27,899 nucleotides of DNA from positions 1 through 27,899 of the IMG/VR virus record IMGVR_UViG_3300030389_001619. The stretch is one strand, 5' to 3'. Positions 18,542 through 27,715 of this stretch are shown here, piece by piece (the stretch's first letter is position 1; each line of letters opens with the position of its first letter). This DNA is from a virus. A program made the translations under genes and the position numbers. The notes under the pieces were generated by a model, which saw only the letters and a list, made by a program, of their open reading frames with translations, was not told where the DNA came from and made no database searches.

Positions 18542-19438
18542 ATGGCAAAAAGAAAGACTAATGTACGCAATAAAGCAGAAGCACTTGAAATAGACCCTCG
18601 TGGAGATATGTACAAGGGAAAAGACAGAGTAACTACTGCTGAGGAAGAAGAAACAGAAACTGAGGACACTGACATCAAGGCCACGATGGAAGCCACTCCA
18701 GAGGTAGAAGGTTTTATAGATTCCACCCAACCTGAAAGTAAAGAGGAACCAGTTCAGGAAGATGAAGGTAAGTATAAGAAAAGATACGATGACCTTAAAA
18801 AGTATTACGATCAGAAGCTGTCTGAATGGAAGCAAGAAAAGGAAGTCTTAGAAGCACAAAGTAAAGCTGCTGAAAAAGCACAACCTAAGTATGCTCCACC
18901 AAAGACACCGGAAGAACTTGATAAGTTTAGGGATCAGTATCCAGATGTATACCAAGTTGTAGAAACCATATCTCACAATATGGCAGCGAAACAAGTTGAA
19001 GACCTTCAAGCTGAAATAGGTAGATTGAGTGAGAAAGAAAAGAAACTCAAAGTGCAATCAGCCTACAAACAGCTTCTGAACAATCATCCAGATTTCGATG
19101 AGATCAAGAAATCACCTGAGTTTTTAGGATGGTTAGAACAACAACCCAAAAGCATTTCTGAGGGTATTACAAAGAACAATACCGATCCTGTTTGGGCAAG
19201 TAGGACTGTTGATTTGTATAAAGCGGACATGGGTATGAATAGGAAACCGACTTCTGATAAATCTAAACAGGCTGCCAGAGCCGTGACTAAAACTGCTGCA
19301 AAGCAGATAAACACTACTGGTAAGACTGGAAGGGTTTGGAAGATGTCTGACATTCAGAAACTCAAGCCATGGGAGTTTGAGAAGTATGAAGCGGAGATTG
19401 ATCAGGCCGTAAAATCTGGTCAAGTTGTAAATGATTAA
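18542..19438 (+). CDS. capsid scaffolding protein
   Basis: The 298-residue product is highly charged and helical: a basic start, a very acidic region (EEEETETEDTDIK and on, about 36-80), a coiled coil with YKKRYDDLKKYYDQKLSEWK, a second helical region with YPDVYQVVETISHNMAAKQV, and a C-terminal basic helix ending QKLKPWEFEKYEAEIDQAVK. Composition and its place immediately before the major capsid gene are typical of scaffolds, which direct shell assembly and then leave, with the basic C-terminal helix binding the coat. GAAAGGA stands before the start. No protease domain is seen. Confidence 0.8.
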   Translation: MAKRKTNVRNKAEALEIDPRGDMYKGKDRVTTAEEEETETEDTDIKATMEATPEVEGFIDSTQPESKEEPVQEDEGKYKKRYDDLKKYYDQKLSEWKQEKEVLEAQSKAAEKAQPKYAPPKTPEELDKFRDQYPDVYQVVETISHNMAAKQVEDLQAEIGRLSEKEKKLKVQSAYKQLLNNHPDFDEIKKSPEFLGWLEQQPKSISEGITKNNTDPVWASRTVDLYKADMGMNRKPTSDKSKQAARAVTKTAAKQINTTGKTGRVWKMSDIQKLKPWEFEKYEAEIDQAVKSGQVVND

Positions 19439-19462
19439 CTAGCTAATAAAGGAGGATAAATC

Positions 19463-20419
19463 ATGGCTACTATGTCATCCGCTGCCGGATACCAAAACTT
19501 ACCGGTTGGTAACTGGGCACCAGCGATATACAGTCAAAAAGTTCTCAAGTATTTCCGTAGGGCATCAGTCGTAGAAGCTATTACTAATACTGACTACACT
19601 GGGGAGATCGAGAATTTTGGCGATACGGTAAACATCATCAAAGAACCAACTATCACAGTCAAAGACTATGCTAGAGGTCAAACTGTAAATACAGAGAACC
19701 TAGACGATAATCAAATTCAATTGACTATCGACCAAGGTAGTTACTTTGCATTTAAAGTAGATGATATCGAAGAAAGACAGTCACATATCAACTTTGAAGC
19801 ATTAGCAACCTCTTCAGGTGCTTATGCATTAAAGAAGAATTATGACTATAATGTGTTAAAGTACATTTTTGATAACGCTGTAGCATCTACAGGTTCATTA
19901 GGAACTCAAAGCACATCAGCTAACACTGGTGATGAAGTTGCTAATCTAGTATCTCAAGCTGCTACTGAATTAGATAAAAACGATGTACCAGAAGAGAACA
20001 GATGGCTCGTTGCACCACCTCAGTTTTATGAAGTGTTAAGACAAGCTGGTTCTAAAATTATGGATATGTCTATCACTGGTGGAGGAGCATCTCCTCTTCT
20101 AAACGGTAGAGTTACCGATAGTAAATTACATAACTTTGATTTATATGTAAGTAATGCAATTGCTGTTGGTTCTACTGGTAGTGCGGCTACCCAAACTTTT
20201 GGATCATCAAGCACAGCTGGTCAAACATTAATCCTATACGGACATATGTCTGGCGTTGCTACTGCATCTCATATTGCAAAGACTGAAGTAATAAGAGACC
20301 CAGATAGTTTCTCTGACATCGTAAGAGGATTACATGTTTATGGTAGAAAAGTTCTAAGAGCTGAATCTGATACAGGCTTTAAAGGCGTGTTCAAAGGGCT
20401 CATGGACTTAGACTCTTAA
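19463..20419 (+). CDS. major capsid protein
   Basis: The 318-residue product begins MATMSSAAGYQNLPVGNWAP and fits the HK97-fold coat proteins of short-tailed phages: an N-terminal arm with YSQKVLKYFRRASVVEAITN, the strand-rich E-loop region (GDTVNIIKEPTITVKDYARG), a long spine helix (SHINFEALATSSGAYALKKN), and an A-domain with RWLVAPPQFYEVLRQA and SNAIAV, ending with RGLHVYGRKVLRAES. It has a perfect AAAGGAGG ribosome-binding site, as expected for the most abundant virion protein, and follows the scaffold gene. DNA has more GCT/GGT-type codons than the AT-rich small genes, consistent with high expression. Confidence 0.88.
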   Translation: MATMSSAAGYQNLPVGNWAPAIYSQKVLKYFRRASVVEAITNTDYTGEIENFGDTVNIIKEPTITVKDYARGQTVNTENLDDNQIQLTIDQGSYFAFKVDDIEERQSHINFEALATSSGAYALKKNYDYNVLKYIFDNAVASTGSLGTQSTSANTGDEVANLVSQAATELDKNDVPEENRWLVAPPQFYEVLRQAGSKIMDMSITGGGASPLLNGRVTDSKLHNFDLYVSNAIAVGSTGSAATQTFGSSSTAGQTLILYGHMSGVATASHIAKTEVIRDPDSFSDIVRGLHVYGRKVLRAESDTGFKGVFKGLMDLDS

Positions 20420-20444
20420 TCTTAATTTGGAAAGGAAATAAAAA

Positions 20445-20912
20445 ATGGCTACATATAATGTAACTGGTGCCGGTGGCACTGCTGGTCATCCTTCCAATGG
20501 GAGGGTGCCATATTTAGTTGAAAACACAATAGACGTATCTGCAATTAATGGAGATTCAGGAGCTGCTCAAAACGATGTTATACAGTGTATTGACATTCCT
20601 GCTGAAACTTTAATTATGGAAGCTGGCATTGAAGTGATTACTGCACTATCAAGTTCAGTCACTATGGATTTAGGTATCACAGGTGGCGATATTGATAGAT
20701 ATGCAGATGGAGATACTAATGCTACAGGATTTTCTGCACCAACAGCTACAGCTAGAACTATAGTTGCAAGTGCTGATACTCTTGACATTAAAATCTTAGA
20801 CGCAGCATCAAGTGCCGGTAAAATCCGTGTATTCGCAGTTTTATGTGACGTATCAGGTATTGAAGAAGACGATAAGAATACTGATTCACAGCATGATACT
20901 GATGTGTCATAA
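20445..20912 (+). CDS. putative capsid decoration or head protein, 155 aa
   Basis: The product begins MATYNVTGAGGTAGHPSNGR and is strand-rich, with DVIQCIDIPAETLIMEAGIE, VTMDLGITGGDIDRYADGDT, and KIRVFAVLCDVSG near the C-terminus, ending in an acidic DDKNTDSQHD tail. Size, beta composition and place straight after the major capsid gene fit a decoration protein that sits on the shell. AAAGGAAAT stands before the start. I recall similar proteins behind capsid genes of marine podoviruses. The role is inferred mainly from position. Confidence 0.6.
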   Translation: MATYNVTGAGGTAGHPSNGRVPYLVENTIDVSAINGDSGAAQNDVIQCIDIPAETLIMEAGIEVITALSSSVTMDLGITGGDIDRYADGDTNATGFSAPTATARTIVASADTLDIKILDAASSAGKIRVFAVLCDVSGIEEDDKNTDSQHDTDVS

Positions 20913-20929
20913 GACAATATGATAAACTA

Positions 20930-20950
20930 AAGGGGGTGAAATTCCCCCTT
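20930..20950 (+). terminator. terminator-like hairpin after the capsid genes
   Basis: AAGGGGG (20930-20936) and CCCCCTT (20944-20950) form a perfect 7-base stem with a 7-base loop, in the gap between the decoration and the next gene. No T run follows on the plus strand, so it may reduce downstream transcription only weakly, or protect the capsid mRNA 3' end after processing. Confidence 0.55.
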
Positions 20951-20966
20951 ACACTTAGGAGATAAC

Positions 20967-21173
20967 ATGGCAACGTATGATATGAGAGCCACTCAAAAAA
21001 TTTACAGACCTAAATCTACAAGTAATAGAGATATAGATGCTCTAAAACAAAGAATGCAGTCTGTAGAGACAGCACTAAATTTAATATTACAAAAGTTAGA
21101 CAACAACGATCAGGGGAAGGTAGAACAGGAGAAACAACTTGAGCTACCTAATTTCAAATATCCCGCACTTTAA
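20967..21173 (+). CDS. small coiled-coil protein, 68 aa
   Basis: The product begins MATYDMRATQKIYRPKSTSN and its second half (RDIDALKQRMQSVETALNLI and on) is a regular coiled coil, followed by a polar tail ending FKYPAL. A TTAGGAG ribosome-binding site precedes the ATG. It overlaps the next gene by 35 bases. Its place between head and joining genes suggests a small head or neck component; no family recognised. Confidence 0.6.
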   Translation: MATYDMRATQKIYRPKSTSNRDIDALKQRMQSVETALNLILQKLDNNDQGKVEQEKQLELPNFKYPAL

Positions 21174-21837
21174 GTGTTGGGTACGTAAGGAGTTTACGCA
21201 TAACCATATGAAATACCACGGTGAGTATTTACATGGGTTAGCAATAGCAGTCAACACAATACCAGACAGATGTCTTAGTTTTCAGGTGGTGTTTACTGGT
21301 ATCGAAGAAGAAGACAACGTAGTCGGTGGTGCAATGTGGGCACGAATGCCAATCACCAGTTTGATTGCGGATGAGGTGTTAGATGAAATGCCAGAACGAA
21401 TGGACACACACCTCGCACAACCTTGGGACTGTTCCTCAAGAGGTCATTCAGTAGTAGTGATGGACAGAGTAAGTTCAAGCCCATGGATATGCAAAATAGG
21501 AGGGGATTTTTACAAGGGTCGATATCTGTTTACGGTTGATTATACAGACAGCCACATATCAGACGATCCTGCACAGCACAAACAGAGTCATGTACTCCAG
21601 TTGATAGACGCTGACAAATGGACAGGCAACATAGTTGCATTACCAAACAACAGGGTTCGTGTTACTAATCCTGCTCTGTGGGTAGCAGGCGAAGGGCCAC
21701 CAGACTTTGCACCTAGCCAGTATGTACACTCTGCAGAGATACACGATACGTACACTGATCCTGACGTAACTTTTAATAACTTATATAACCAATCAGAAAG
21801 GAAGACAAATGCCCGGAAGAAAAACAACAAAAAATAA
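21139..21837 (+). CDS. conserved-looking phage structural protein, 232 aa
   Basis: The frame has a TTG start at 21139 with AGGAG 8 bases upstream, overlapping the previous gene by 35 bases; there is no suitable ATG near the N-terminus before residue 24. The product reads MSYLISNIPHFKCWVRKEFT, then strand-rich segments with FQVVFTGIEEEDNVVGGAMW, LAQPWDCSSRGHSVVVMDRV and FYKGRYLFTVDYTDSHISDD. It ends in a basic tail. The aromatic-rich beta pattern suggests a compact jelly-roll or barrel. I recall similar proteins between capsid and tail genes in marine phages; role unknown, perhaps head completion. Confidence 0.6.
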   Translation: MSYLISNIPHFKCWVRKEFTHNHMKYHGEYLHGLAIAVNTIPDRCLSFQVVFTGIEEEDNVVGGAMWARMPITSLIADEVLDEMPERMDTHLAQPWDCSSRGHSVVVMDRVSSSPWICKIGGDFYKGRYLFTVDYTDSHISDDPAQHKQSHVLQLIDADKWTGNIVALPNNRVRVTNPALWVAGEGPPDFAPSQYVHSAEIHDTYTDPDVTFNNLYNQSERKTNARKKNNKK

Positions 21838-22075
21838 AGCGAAGATGATGAAAGGCGGAATGGCCAAGAAGAAAATGATGTACGGAGGTAAAACATCAAA
21901 GAACAAAGCCAAGATGATGAAAGGTGGTAAAACATCAAAGAACATGGCAAAGATGGCTAGAGGCGGAAAGAAGTCAAAGTACATGGCCAAAGGCGGAAAA
22001 ACATCTAAATACATGTCTAAAATGGCTAGAGGTGGAAAGAAGACTAAGTACATGGCTAAAGGCGGCAGAAGATAA
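21809..22075 (+). CDS. Lys/Gly/Met repeat protein, 88 aa
   Basis: The whole protein is built from near-copies of a unit like KGGKTSKNMAKMARGG: after MPGRKTTKNKAKMMKGG come GGKTSKNKAKMMKGG, GGKTSKNMAKMARGG, GGKKSKYMAKGG, GGKTSKYMSKMARGG and GGKKTKYMAKGG. The DNA repeats follow (about 21885-22070). It contains almost no acidic residue, so it is extremely basic. AAAGGAAG precedes the ATG. Proteins of this style occur in marine phages and could neutralise or condense DNA inside the head, or link shell and DNA. That is inference; no fold can be predicted. Confidence 0.65.
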   Translation: MPGRKTTKNKAKMMKGGMAKKKMMYGGKTSKNKAKMMKGGKTSKNMAKMARGGKKSKYMAKGGKTSKYMSKMARGGKKTKYMAKGGRR

Positions 22076-22357
22076 ATGGCTAAAACACCAGCTTGGCAAA
22101 GAAAAGAGGGTAAGTCTAAATCAGGAGGCTTGAACAGAAAAGGGATCGCCTCCTACAGAAAGGCTAACCCCGGCTCTAAGTTAAGCATGGCTGTGACGAC
22201 TAAACCATCTAAGCTGAAGAAGGGTTCTAAAGCTGCCAAACGCAGAAAGAGTTTCTGTGCAAGGATGAAAGGCATGAAGAAGAAGCTAACAAGTGCTAAG
22301 AAAAGAAGAGACCCTAATTCAAGAATTAATAAATCATTACGTAAATGGAATTGTTAA
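22076..22357 (+). CDS. DUF6321-like basic phage protein, 93 aa
   Basis: The product starts MAKTPAWQRKEGKSKSGGLN, contains RKGIASYRKANPGS and KKGSKAAKRRKSFCARMKGM, and ends NKSLRKWNC. These blocks (T-P-A-W-Q-R-K-E-G, G-L-N-x-K-G, R-R-K-S-F-C-A-R-M, L-R-K-W-x-C) match my memory of a small basic family found in many phages near head genes, DUF6321. No function is known; the basic composition and the conserved Cys pair suggest nucleic-acid or metal binding. It begins directly after the stop of the repeat protein and ends directly before the tail adaptor. Confidence 0.65.
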   Translation: MAKTPAWQRKEGKSKSGGLNRKGIASYRKANPGSKLSMAVTTKPSKLKKGSKAAKRRKSFCARMKGMKKKLTSAKKRRDPNSRINKSLRKWNC

Positions 22358-23467
22358 ATGGCAACTACTTACTTAACATTAGTAAATAATGTACTAAACG
22401 AATTAAATGAATCAGAGTTGACAGCCTCTACATTTGCAAATAGTAGAGGTGTACAGACAGCAGTGAAGAAGTTCGTGTTAAAAGCTATGCACGAGATATA
22501 CAGCACTCTACAAGAGGTGCCTGATTTGTATGTATCTACTAAACAAGATACACAAGTAGGACAGAGAGTGTATGGCCTACCAACTTCAAACTCTCCACAG
22601 ACAGGAGACGCTGAATATAGAAAGATTGATTACGACACTTTTCGTTTAGTGCCAAAAGAACTAACTACAAACGGTGAGTTTACTTCTGACATAAGCAACT
22701 GGACAACTATAGCCGGTTCTGGTAGTGCAAGTTATAGTTCTGCAGGTAATGGTAGATTAAGACTAAATGACTTTGCAGCTCATCAAACACTGTCTACTGT
22801 AAAGAATAGAGACTACAGAATACAGATTAGAGTATTAGACTCAAACAGCGTTGGTGCAGCATTGAAAGTACAAGTAGGTACAGCAGCTGAAGACGGCACT
22901 AATTTAAACACTACATTGACTGTTACAGATTTTGGAGAGGGTGCTGTGTTGGACACTACGTTTACAGCAACTGGACAATCTACAGTGGTCACTGTAAACA
23001 ACACTGTTACTACTACAAACTTAGATGTAGACTACATTAGAATATCTGAAGACTTACCTGTAAAAAGATTGAAGTATATTACCTACGACAATTGGGCTGA
23101 TAGATTTTTAGAAACAGACTTACTAAACTCAAAAGAACATTTTGGTAGACCAGAGTTAGTTTACACTACACAAGATAAAAAGTTTGGTTTACATCCTGTG
23201 CCTGATAAAGACACCTATACTATTGAGTACGAATATTGGAAAGTACATACTGACTTATCTGCAGCGACAGACACCATGGATTTAAATGACAGGTTTAAAG
23301 ATGTGATAATTACAAGAGCAAAGTATTATACTTATGTATTACGTTCTGATCCACAGGCTGCACAGATGGCATTGGCTGAATATAAACTACAATTACAAAT
23401 ATTAAGAAGTGAATATATAAACACAAAAGCATACATGAGAGACACAAGGATACATATAAATGCCTGA
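22358..23467 (+). CDS. tail adaptor (head-to-tail connector, gp4/gp11-like) with an inserted domain
   Basis: The N-terminal part (1-100) begins MATTYLTLVNNVLNELNESE and has the helical block VQTAVKKFVLKAMHEIYSTL; the C-terminal part (232-369) has LPVKRLKYITYDNWADRFLE, FGLHPVPDKDTYTIEYEYWK and a long helical end. Together these resemble the adaptor ring under the portal of P22- or T7-like phages. Between them, about residues 101-231 form a separate strand-rich domain starting TTNGEFTSDISNWT and ending DVDYIRIS, in the pattern of a carbohydrate-binding jelly roll. The insertion makes the protein longer than usual for this role. It overlaps the next gene by 8 bases. Confidence 0.65.
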   Translation: MATTYLTLVNNVLNELNESELTASTFANSRGVQTAVKKFVLKAMHEIYSTLQEVPDLYVSTKQDTQVGQRVYGLPTSNSPQTGDAEYRKIDYDTFRLVPKELTTNGEFTSDISNWTTIAGSGSASYSSAGNGRLRLNDFAAHQTLSTVKNRDYRIQIRVLDSNSVGAALKVQVGTAAEDGTNLNTTLTVTDFGEGAVLDTTFTATGQSTVVTVNNTVTTTNLDVDYIRISEDLPVKRLKYITYDNWADRFLETDLLNSKEHFGRPELVYTTQDKKFGLHPVPDKDTYTIEYEYWKVHTDLSAATDTMDLNDRFKDVIITRAKYYTYVLRSDPQAAQMALAEYKLQLQILRSEYINTKAYMRDTRIHINA

Positions 23468-25004
23468 TACCTCGATCATATCACCATTTAACGCAAGCTG
23501 TGCAGGCGGTTTAGTATTGAACAAAGATGTGTACAGCATGTCTCCGGGTGAAGCACTACAGCTTACAAACTTTGAGCCAGACATTACTGGTGGTTATCGT
23601 AGAATAAATGGCACGACTAAATTTAACACGAACATAGTACCACAAGTATCTTCATCTACAGAAAGAATAATGTTCTGTGCAATATTCAATGACTTAGTGG
23701 TTGCTGGTCGTGGAGGTTCAATATTCACAGGAACTACAAGTGGTAGTTGGACAAGTAGAGCTACAGGTAAAGGAACGGAATATACATATGATTTTGATAG
23801 ATTTAATTTTGATGGGACTGATAAAATTATTATAGCTACAGGTTCTACTAATGCTTTCACTCTAAACACTAGCTACGCAGAAGATATAATAAATGGCACA
23901 GGTGGAGGGACAGCACCGACAGCACCAAAGTTTGTAAAGACATTTGCCAACCACATGTTCTACGCAGGCATGAGTAACAGTAAAGCAGAAGTGATATTTA
24001 GTGCACCGTTTGCAGAAGATGACTTTGACGCTAGTGATGGTGCAGGATCATTTAAAATAGGTACAGAAGTTACAGGCATGAAAGTTTTCCGTAATGAATT
24101 ATTTATCTTTGGAGAAAACAAGATATTTAAACTTACAGGAACTAGCTTATCTAACTTTGCACTTGCAGAAGTGGCGAAAAGTGTTGGTACCATTGCACAT
24201 CATTCTATACAAGAACTGGGAGGAGACATTATATTCTTATCAGCTGATGGACTAAGAACAATCGCTGGTACAGAAAGAATTGGTGACGTTGAATTGGGCA
24301 CTGTATCTAAACAGGTACAGGAAAGAATAAATGAAATTGGTTATGACAACGTTACAGCAACGGTTATTAGAAACAAAACACAATATAGATTGTTCTATCC
24401 TGCCACTGGTGGGCTAGAATCTGTACAGAAAGGTTTAATTGCTGTAATTAAAATAAACCCAAACACAAAACAAATGGGTTATGAATACTCAGACTTGAAA
24501 GGATTAAAAGTTGCTGATTGTGATTCAGATTTAATTAGCAATGTAGAAACTACTATACATGGTGGGTATGATGGTTATATCTACAAACAGGATTCAGGTA
24601 ACGTATTCACCAGAGCATCTGGCACAAGTATTATAGATGCTACGTATAGGTCACCAGATATAGTAATGGGTGATGCAGGTATAAGAAAAAGTATGCAAAG
24701 AGTAAACTTAAATTGGAAACCTGAAGGAGAGGTAAGTGCCAGTTTATTTGTACGATATAACTACGATGACGTAAACACACCACAGCCTAATGTAATTAGT
24801 TTAGCTACATCAGGAAGTGGTGCTTTGTACGGAACAGCGTTGTTTGGTACAGCTGCATACGGACAAGGTGATTTGCCTATCACAAGACAGAGTGTCGAGG
24901 GCTCTGGTTTTTCAGTGGCAATCAAAATAACAGACACAAGTACAAACATACCTTTTGGAATAAAAGGTTTTCAATTAGAGTTCACACCGGGAGGGAGAAG
25001 GTAA
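23460..25004 (+). CDS. tail nozzle / stabilisation protein (P22 gp10, T7 gp12-like)
   Basis: The 514-residue product begins with a typical opening, SIISPFNASCAGGLVLNKDV, then GEALQLTNFEPDITGGYRRI, followed by many strands with repeated G-x-x-x-F/Y-x-G turns, as in a beta-propeller (for example NHMFYAGMSNSKAEVIFSAP, FRNELFIFGENKIFKLTG, SADGLRTIAG). The last part (about 400-514) forms a platform domain ending FQLEFTPGGRR. Such proteins close the tail tube tip and hold the packaged DNA. Its order behind the adaptor supports the call. It starts by an 8-base overlap and ends directly at the fibre gene. Confidence 0.7.
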   Translation: MPDTSIISPFNASCAGGLVLNKDVYSMSPGEALQLTNFEPDITGGYRRINGTTKFNTNIVPQVSSSTERIMFCAIFNDLVVAGRGGSIFTGTTSGSWTSRATGKGTEYTYDFDRFNFDGTDKIIIATGSTNAFTLNTSYAEDIINGTGGGTAPTAPKFVKTFANHMFYAGMSNSKAEVIFSAPFAEDDFDASDGAGSFKIGTEVTGMKVFRNELFIFGENKIFKLTGTSLSNFALAEVAKSVGTIAHHSIQELGGDIIFLSADGLRTIAGTERIGDVELGTVSKQVQERINEIGYDNVTATVIRNKTQYRLFYPATGGLESVQKGLIAVIKINPNTKQMGYEYSDLKGLKVADCDSDLISNVETTIHGGYDGYIYKQDSGNVFTRASGTSIIDATYRSPDIVMGDAGIRKSMQRVNLNWKPEGEVSASLFVRYNYDDVNTPQPNVISLATSGSGALYGTALFGTAAYGQGDLPITRQSVEGSGFSVAIKITDTSTNIPFGIKGFQLEFTPGGRR

Positions 25005-27707
25005 ATGGCAGTATATACAAGACAAAGTTCATCTGGAATTGTTGATGGTGGTGTTATTGAGGCTTCAGATTTAAATGCGGAATTTGATCAGTTAGCTTCA
25101 GCATTCCTACAGCCTACGTTTGGTACAGGGGCAGCAGGAACAGACATAGCCTTAACATTCGATGGGGAAACCAACGATGGTATTATAACATGGATGGAAG
25201 ACGAGGATTACTTTCAGTTCTCTGACGACATACTAATGACAACCACTGAGAAGGTGTTGTTTAGAGATGATGCTATTTATATAAATTCAGGAACTGACGG
25301 TCATTTAAATTTAGTTGCAGATACAGAAATAGACCTTACTGCCACAACCATAGACATAAACGGTAACGTAGATGTATCGGGCACACTAACCGTAGCAGGT
25401 GCTGTAGACTTTGGTGACGCTGCACTATCTAACGTAGGTGCTGTACAGCTAGACTCCATAGCCGGTGATGCAGACACAAACACAAGCATTACATTCAGTG
25501 GTTCAGATGTTATTACAGTAGCGACTGGCGGTTCAACTGCATTCACTGTAAACGCTTCACAATTAATTACAGCATCCGGTGGTATTACATCCACAGCTGC
25601 TTCAAACACTTTTGGTGCTACTTCTTTCAATGATGCAGATATAACCAACGTAGGTAGCATTGCATTAGACACTATAACTAACGATGGTACAGATGTTACC
25701 ATAGATTCTGGTGGAGATATTGTATTAGATGCAGGCGGTGCAGACATCACACTAAAAGATGACGGTACAACTTTTGGTAGCTTATCACAGTCAAGTGGTG
25801 AGCTAGTAATCAAGTCTGGCTCTACGCCAACTGCTGCAATTACAATGAGTGGTGCAAATGTAACCGTAGCTGGAGACTTAACAGTATCTGGCGATGACAT
25901 TACTATGGGCACAAACACTGCTGGTAACTTACTAATAGCAGATGGTACAAACTTCAACTCAGTTGCTGTTGGTTCTCTATCTGAAATATCTACTGTGGCT
26001 AACGATGATGTATTCCTAGCTGTAGATACATCTGGCGGTGGTCTAAAGAAGATTACAAGAAGTGCTGTTGTAGCAGGACTTGCAACATCTAGTGCGATAT
26101 CAAACGTATCAGAGGATACGACTCCGCAATTGGGCGGTGACCTTGATGTTGATGGAAACGATATTGTTTCTACATCAAACGGAAATATTAATTTATTACC
26201 AAATGGTAGTGGTAAAGTTATCATGGATGGTAATGGAAGCTCTGGCGGTGTTAGCATAACTGATGGTAACATTGATATACGCACAGGAACAGGTGCTGTA
26301 TCTAAAGTAAAATTTTATTGTGAATCTTCAAATGCTCATGCACAAACATTACAGGCACAGCCACATTCAGCCGGTAGTTCAGCTGTACTAACTTTACCTA
26401 CTGCAACAGGTACATTGATTGGTACTGGTGATACAGGAACATTACCTGTAGCTGCCATAGATATAGATGGAGCAACAGATATAGGTGCTGACATTGTAGA
26501 TGCTGATTTGTTTATAATTGATGATGGTGCTGGTGGTACGAACAGAAAAGTTGCAGCTTCTAGAATTAAATCATACGTGGCTTCTGCTACTGCTGCTGAT
26601 GATATAGGAACTGGTGACGCTGCTGTGACCCTTGCTACATCTTCTGGTAATATAACTTTAGACGCACAGGCTAGTGACACAGACATTATTTTTAAAGGAA
26701 CTGATGGTGGTGCAGATACTACTTTCTTAACTCTTGACGGTAGTGATGCTGGTACAGCCATATTCAACCATGATATAAAGATAGCAGACGGTGGACAGAT
26801 TGGTTCTGCCTCAGACGCAGATGCCATATCAATCGCTTCAGATGGTGTAGTAACCATGAACCAAATACCAGTGTTCAGTGCTGGTATCAACGTATCTGGT
26901 GGTTCAATAGCAGGTACACTTTCTACTGCTGCACAGACAAACATTACAAGTTTGGGTACACTTACAGCGTTGACTGTGGATGATGTAAATGTAAACGGCA
27001 AGGTCATAACCATGACAGGATCAACAGATGACACTGCTGTGTTTACTGCAGGCACGAATGGTGCGTTAACTATAGAGACAACAGACACTGCTGCTGCAGC
27101 TGCGAATATACAAATAACAGCAGATGGTACGTTTGAAGTAGATGCTACCACAATAACATTAGACTCTGCAGGAGACATTGCACTTGATGCTGCAGGTAAT
27201 AACGTAACATTTAAATCTGGCGGTACATCAATATTAGATTTTAGTAACAGCTCAAGTGATGCTGTAATTACTTCTAGCGTGCAGGACAAGGATATCATAT
27301 TCAAAGGAGATGACGGTGGTAGTGCTGTAACTCCTCTTACTATGGACATGTCTGCAGCTGGTAAGTTGCTGTTGGGTGCTGGTGCTGTAGGAAGCACGTT
27401 GACAGACACATCCAACTCTGGTAGTATCACATTAGATTTTGATACCTATCAAAACTTTGTACTTACAGCAACAGGAAATATAACGTTAGCTAATCCGTCC
27501 ACGGAGTCTGCAGGACAATCAGGAATTATTATACTCATTCAAGACGGTACTGGAAGTAGAACATTATCATTGGGAACAGATTATGAAACTGCTGGTGGAG
27601 CAGGTCTTACAATTTCAACAGCTGCAAATGCTGTAGATGTGATACCATATTTTGTAAAAGCCAGTGGATCAATTCAATTGGGAGCACCACAACTTGCATT
27701 TGCTTAG
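25005..27707 (+). CDS. long repetitive tail fibre protein, 900 aa
   Basis: The N-terminus (MAVYTRQSSSGIVDGGVIEA, then SDLNAEFDQLASAF) is a typical attachment segment of marine phage fibres. The body is a series of short beta repeats rich in Asp, Gly, Thr and Ser (for example ITLDAQASDTDIIFKGTDGG and its near copy DKDIIFKGDDGG; TIDSGGDIVLDAGGADITLK and TLDSAGDIALDAAGNNVTFK), expected to form a trimeric beta-fibre. A short helical block, VFLAVDTSGGGLKKITRSAV, occurs near residue 340. The C-terminal domain (about 800-900), with NFVLTATGNITLANPSTESA and a final LGAPQLAFA, is also family-like. It should bind host receptors or link to another receptor protein, which may be the next gene. Confidence 0.8.
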   Translation: MAVYTRQSSSGIVDGGVIEASDLNAEFDQLASAFLQPTFGTGAAGTDIALTFDGETNDGIITWMEDEDYFQFSDDILMTTTEKVLFRDDAIYINSGTDGHLNLVADTEIDLTATTIDINGNVDVSGTLTVAGAVDFGDAALSNVGAVQLDSIAGDADTNTSITFSGSDVITVATGGSTAFTVNASQLITASGGITSTAASNTFGATSFNDADITNVGSIALDTITNDGTDVTIDSGGDIVLDAGGADITLKDDGTTFGSLSQSSGELVIKSGSTPTAAITMSGANVTVAGDLTVSGDDITMGTNTAGNLLIADGTNFNSVAVGSLSEISTVANDDVFLAVDTSGGGLKKITRSAVVAGLATSSAISNVSEDTTPQLGGDLDVDGNDIVSTSNGNINLLPNGSGKVIMDGNGSSGGVSITDGNIDIRTGTGAVSKVKFYCESSNAHAQTLQAQPHSAGSSAVLTLPTATGTLIGTGDTGTLPVAAIDIDGATDIGADIVDADLFIIDDGAGGTNRKVAASRIKSYVASATAADDIGTGDAAVTLATSSGNITLDAQASDTDIIFKGTDGGADTTFLTLDGSDAGTAIFNHDIKIADGGQIGSASDADAISIASDGVVTMNQIPVFSAGINVSGGSIAGTLSTAAQTNITSLGTLTALTVDDVNVNGKVITMTGSTDDTAVFTAGTNGALTIETTDTAAAAANIQITADGTFEVDATTITLDSAGDIALDAAGNNVTFKSGGTSILDFSNSSSDAVITSSVQDKDIIFKGDDGGSAVTPLTMDMSAAGKLLLGAGAVGSTLTDTSNSGSITLDFDTYQNFVLTATGNITLANPSTESAGQSGIIILIQDGTGSRTLSLGTDYETAGGAGLTISTAANAVDVIPYFVKASGSIQLGAPQLAFA

Positions 27708-27715
27708 GATTACAT

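Noticed and set aside
25301-27430. Two long leftward frames (327 and 364 codons) opposite the fibre gene
   Set aside because: They mirror the repetitive fibre codons (Ser/Val/Pro/Ala-rich), have no start signals and oppose the operon; typical shadow frames.
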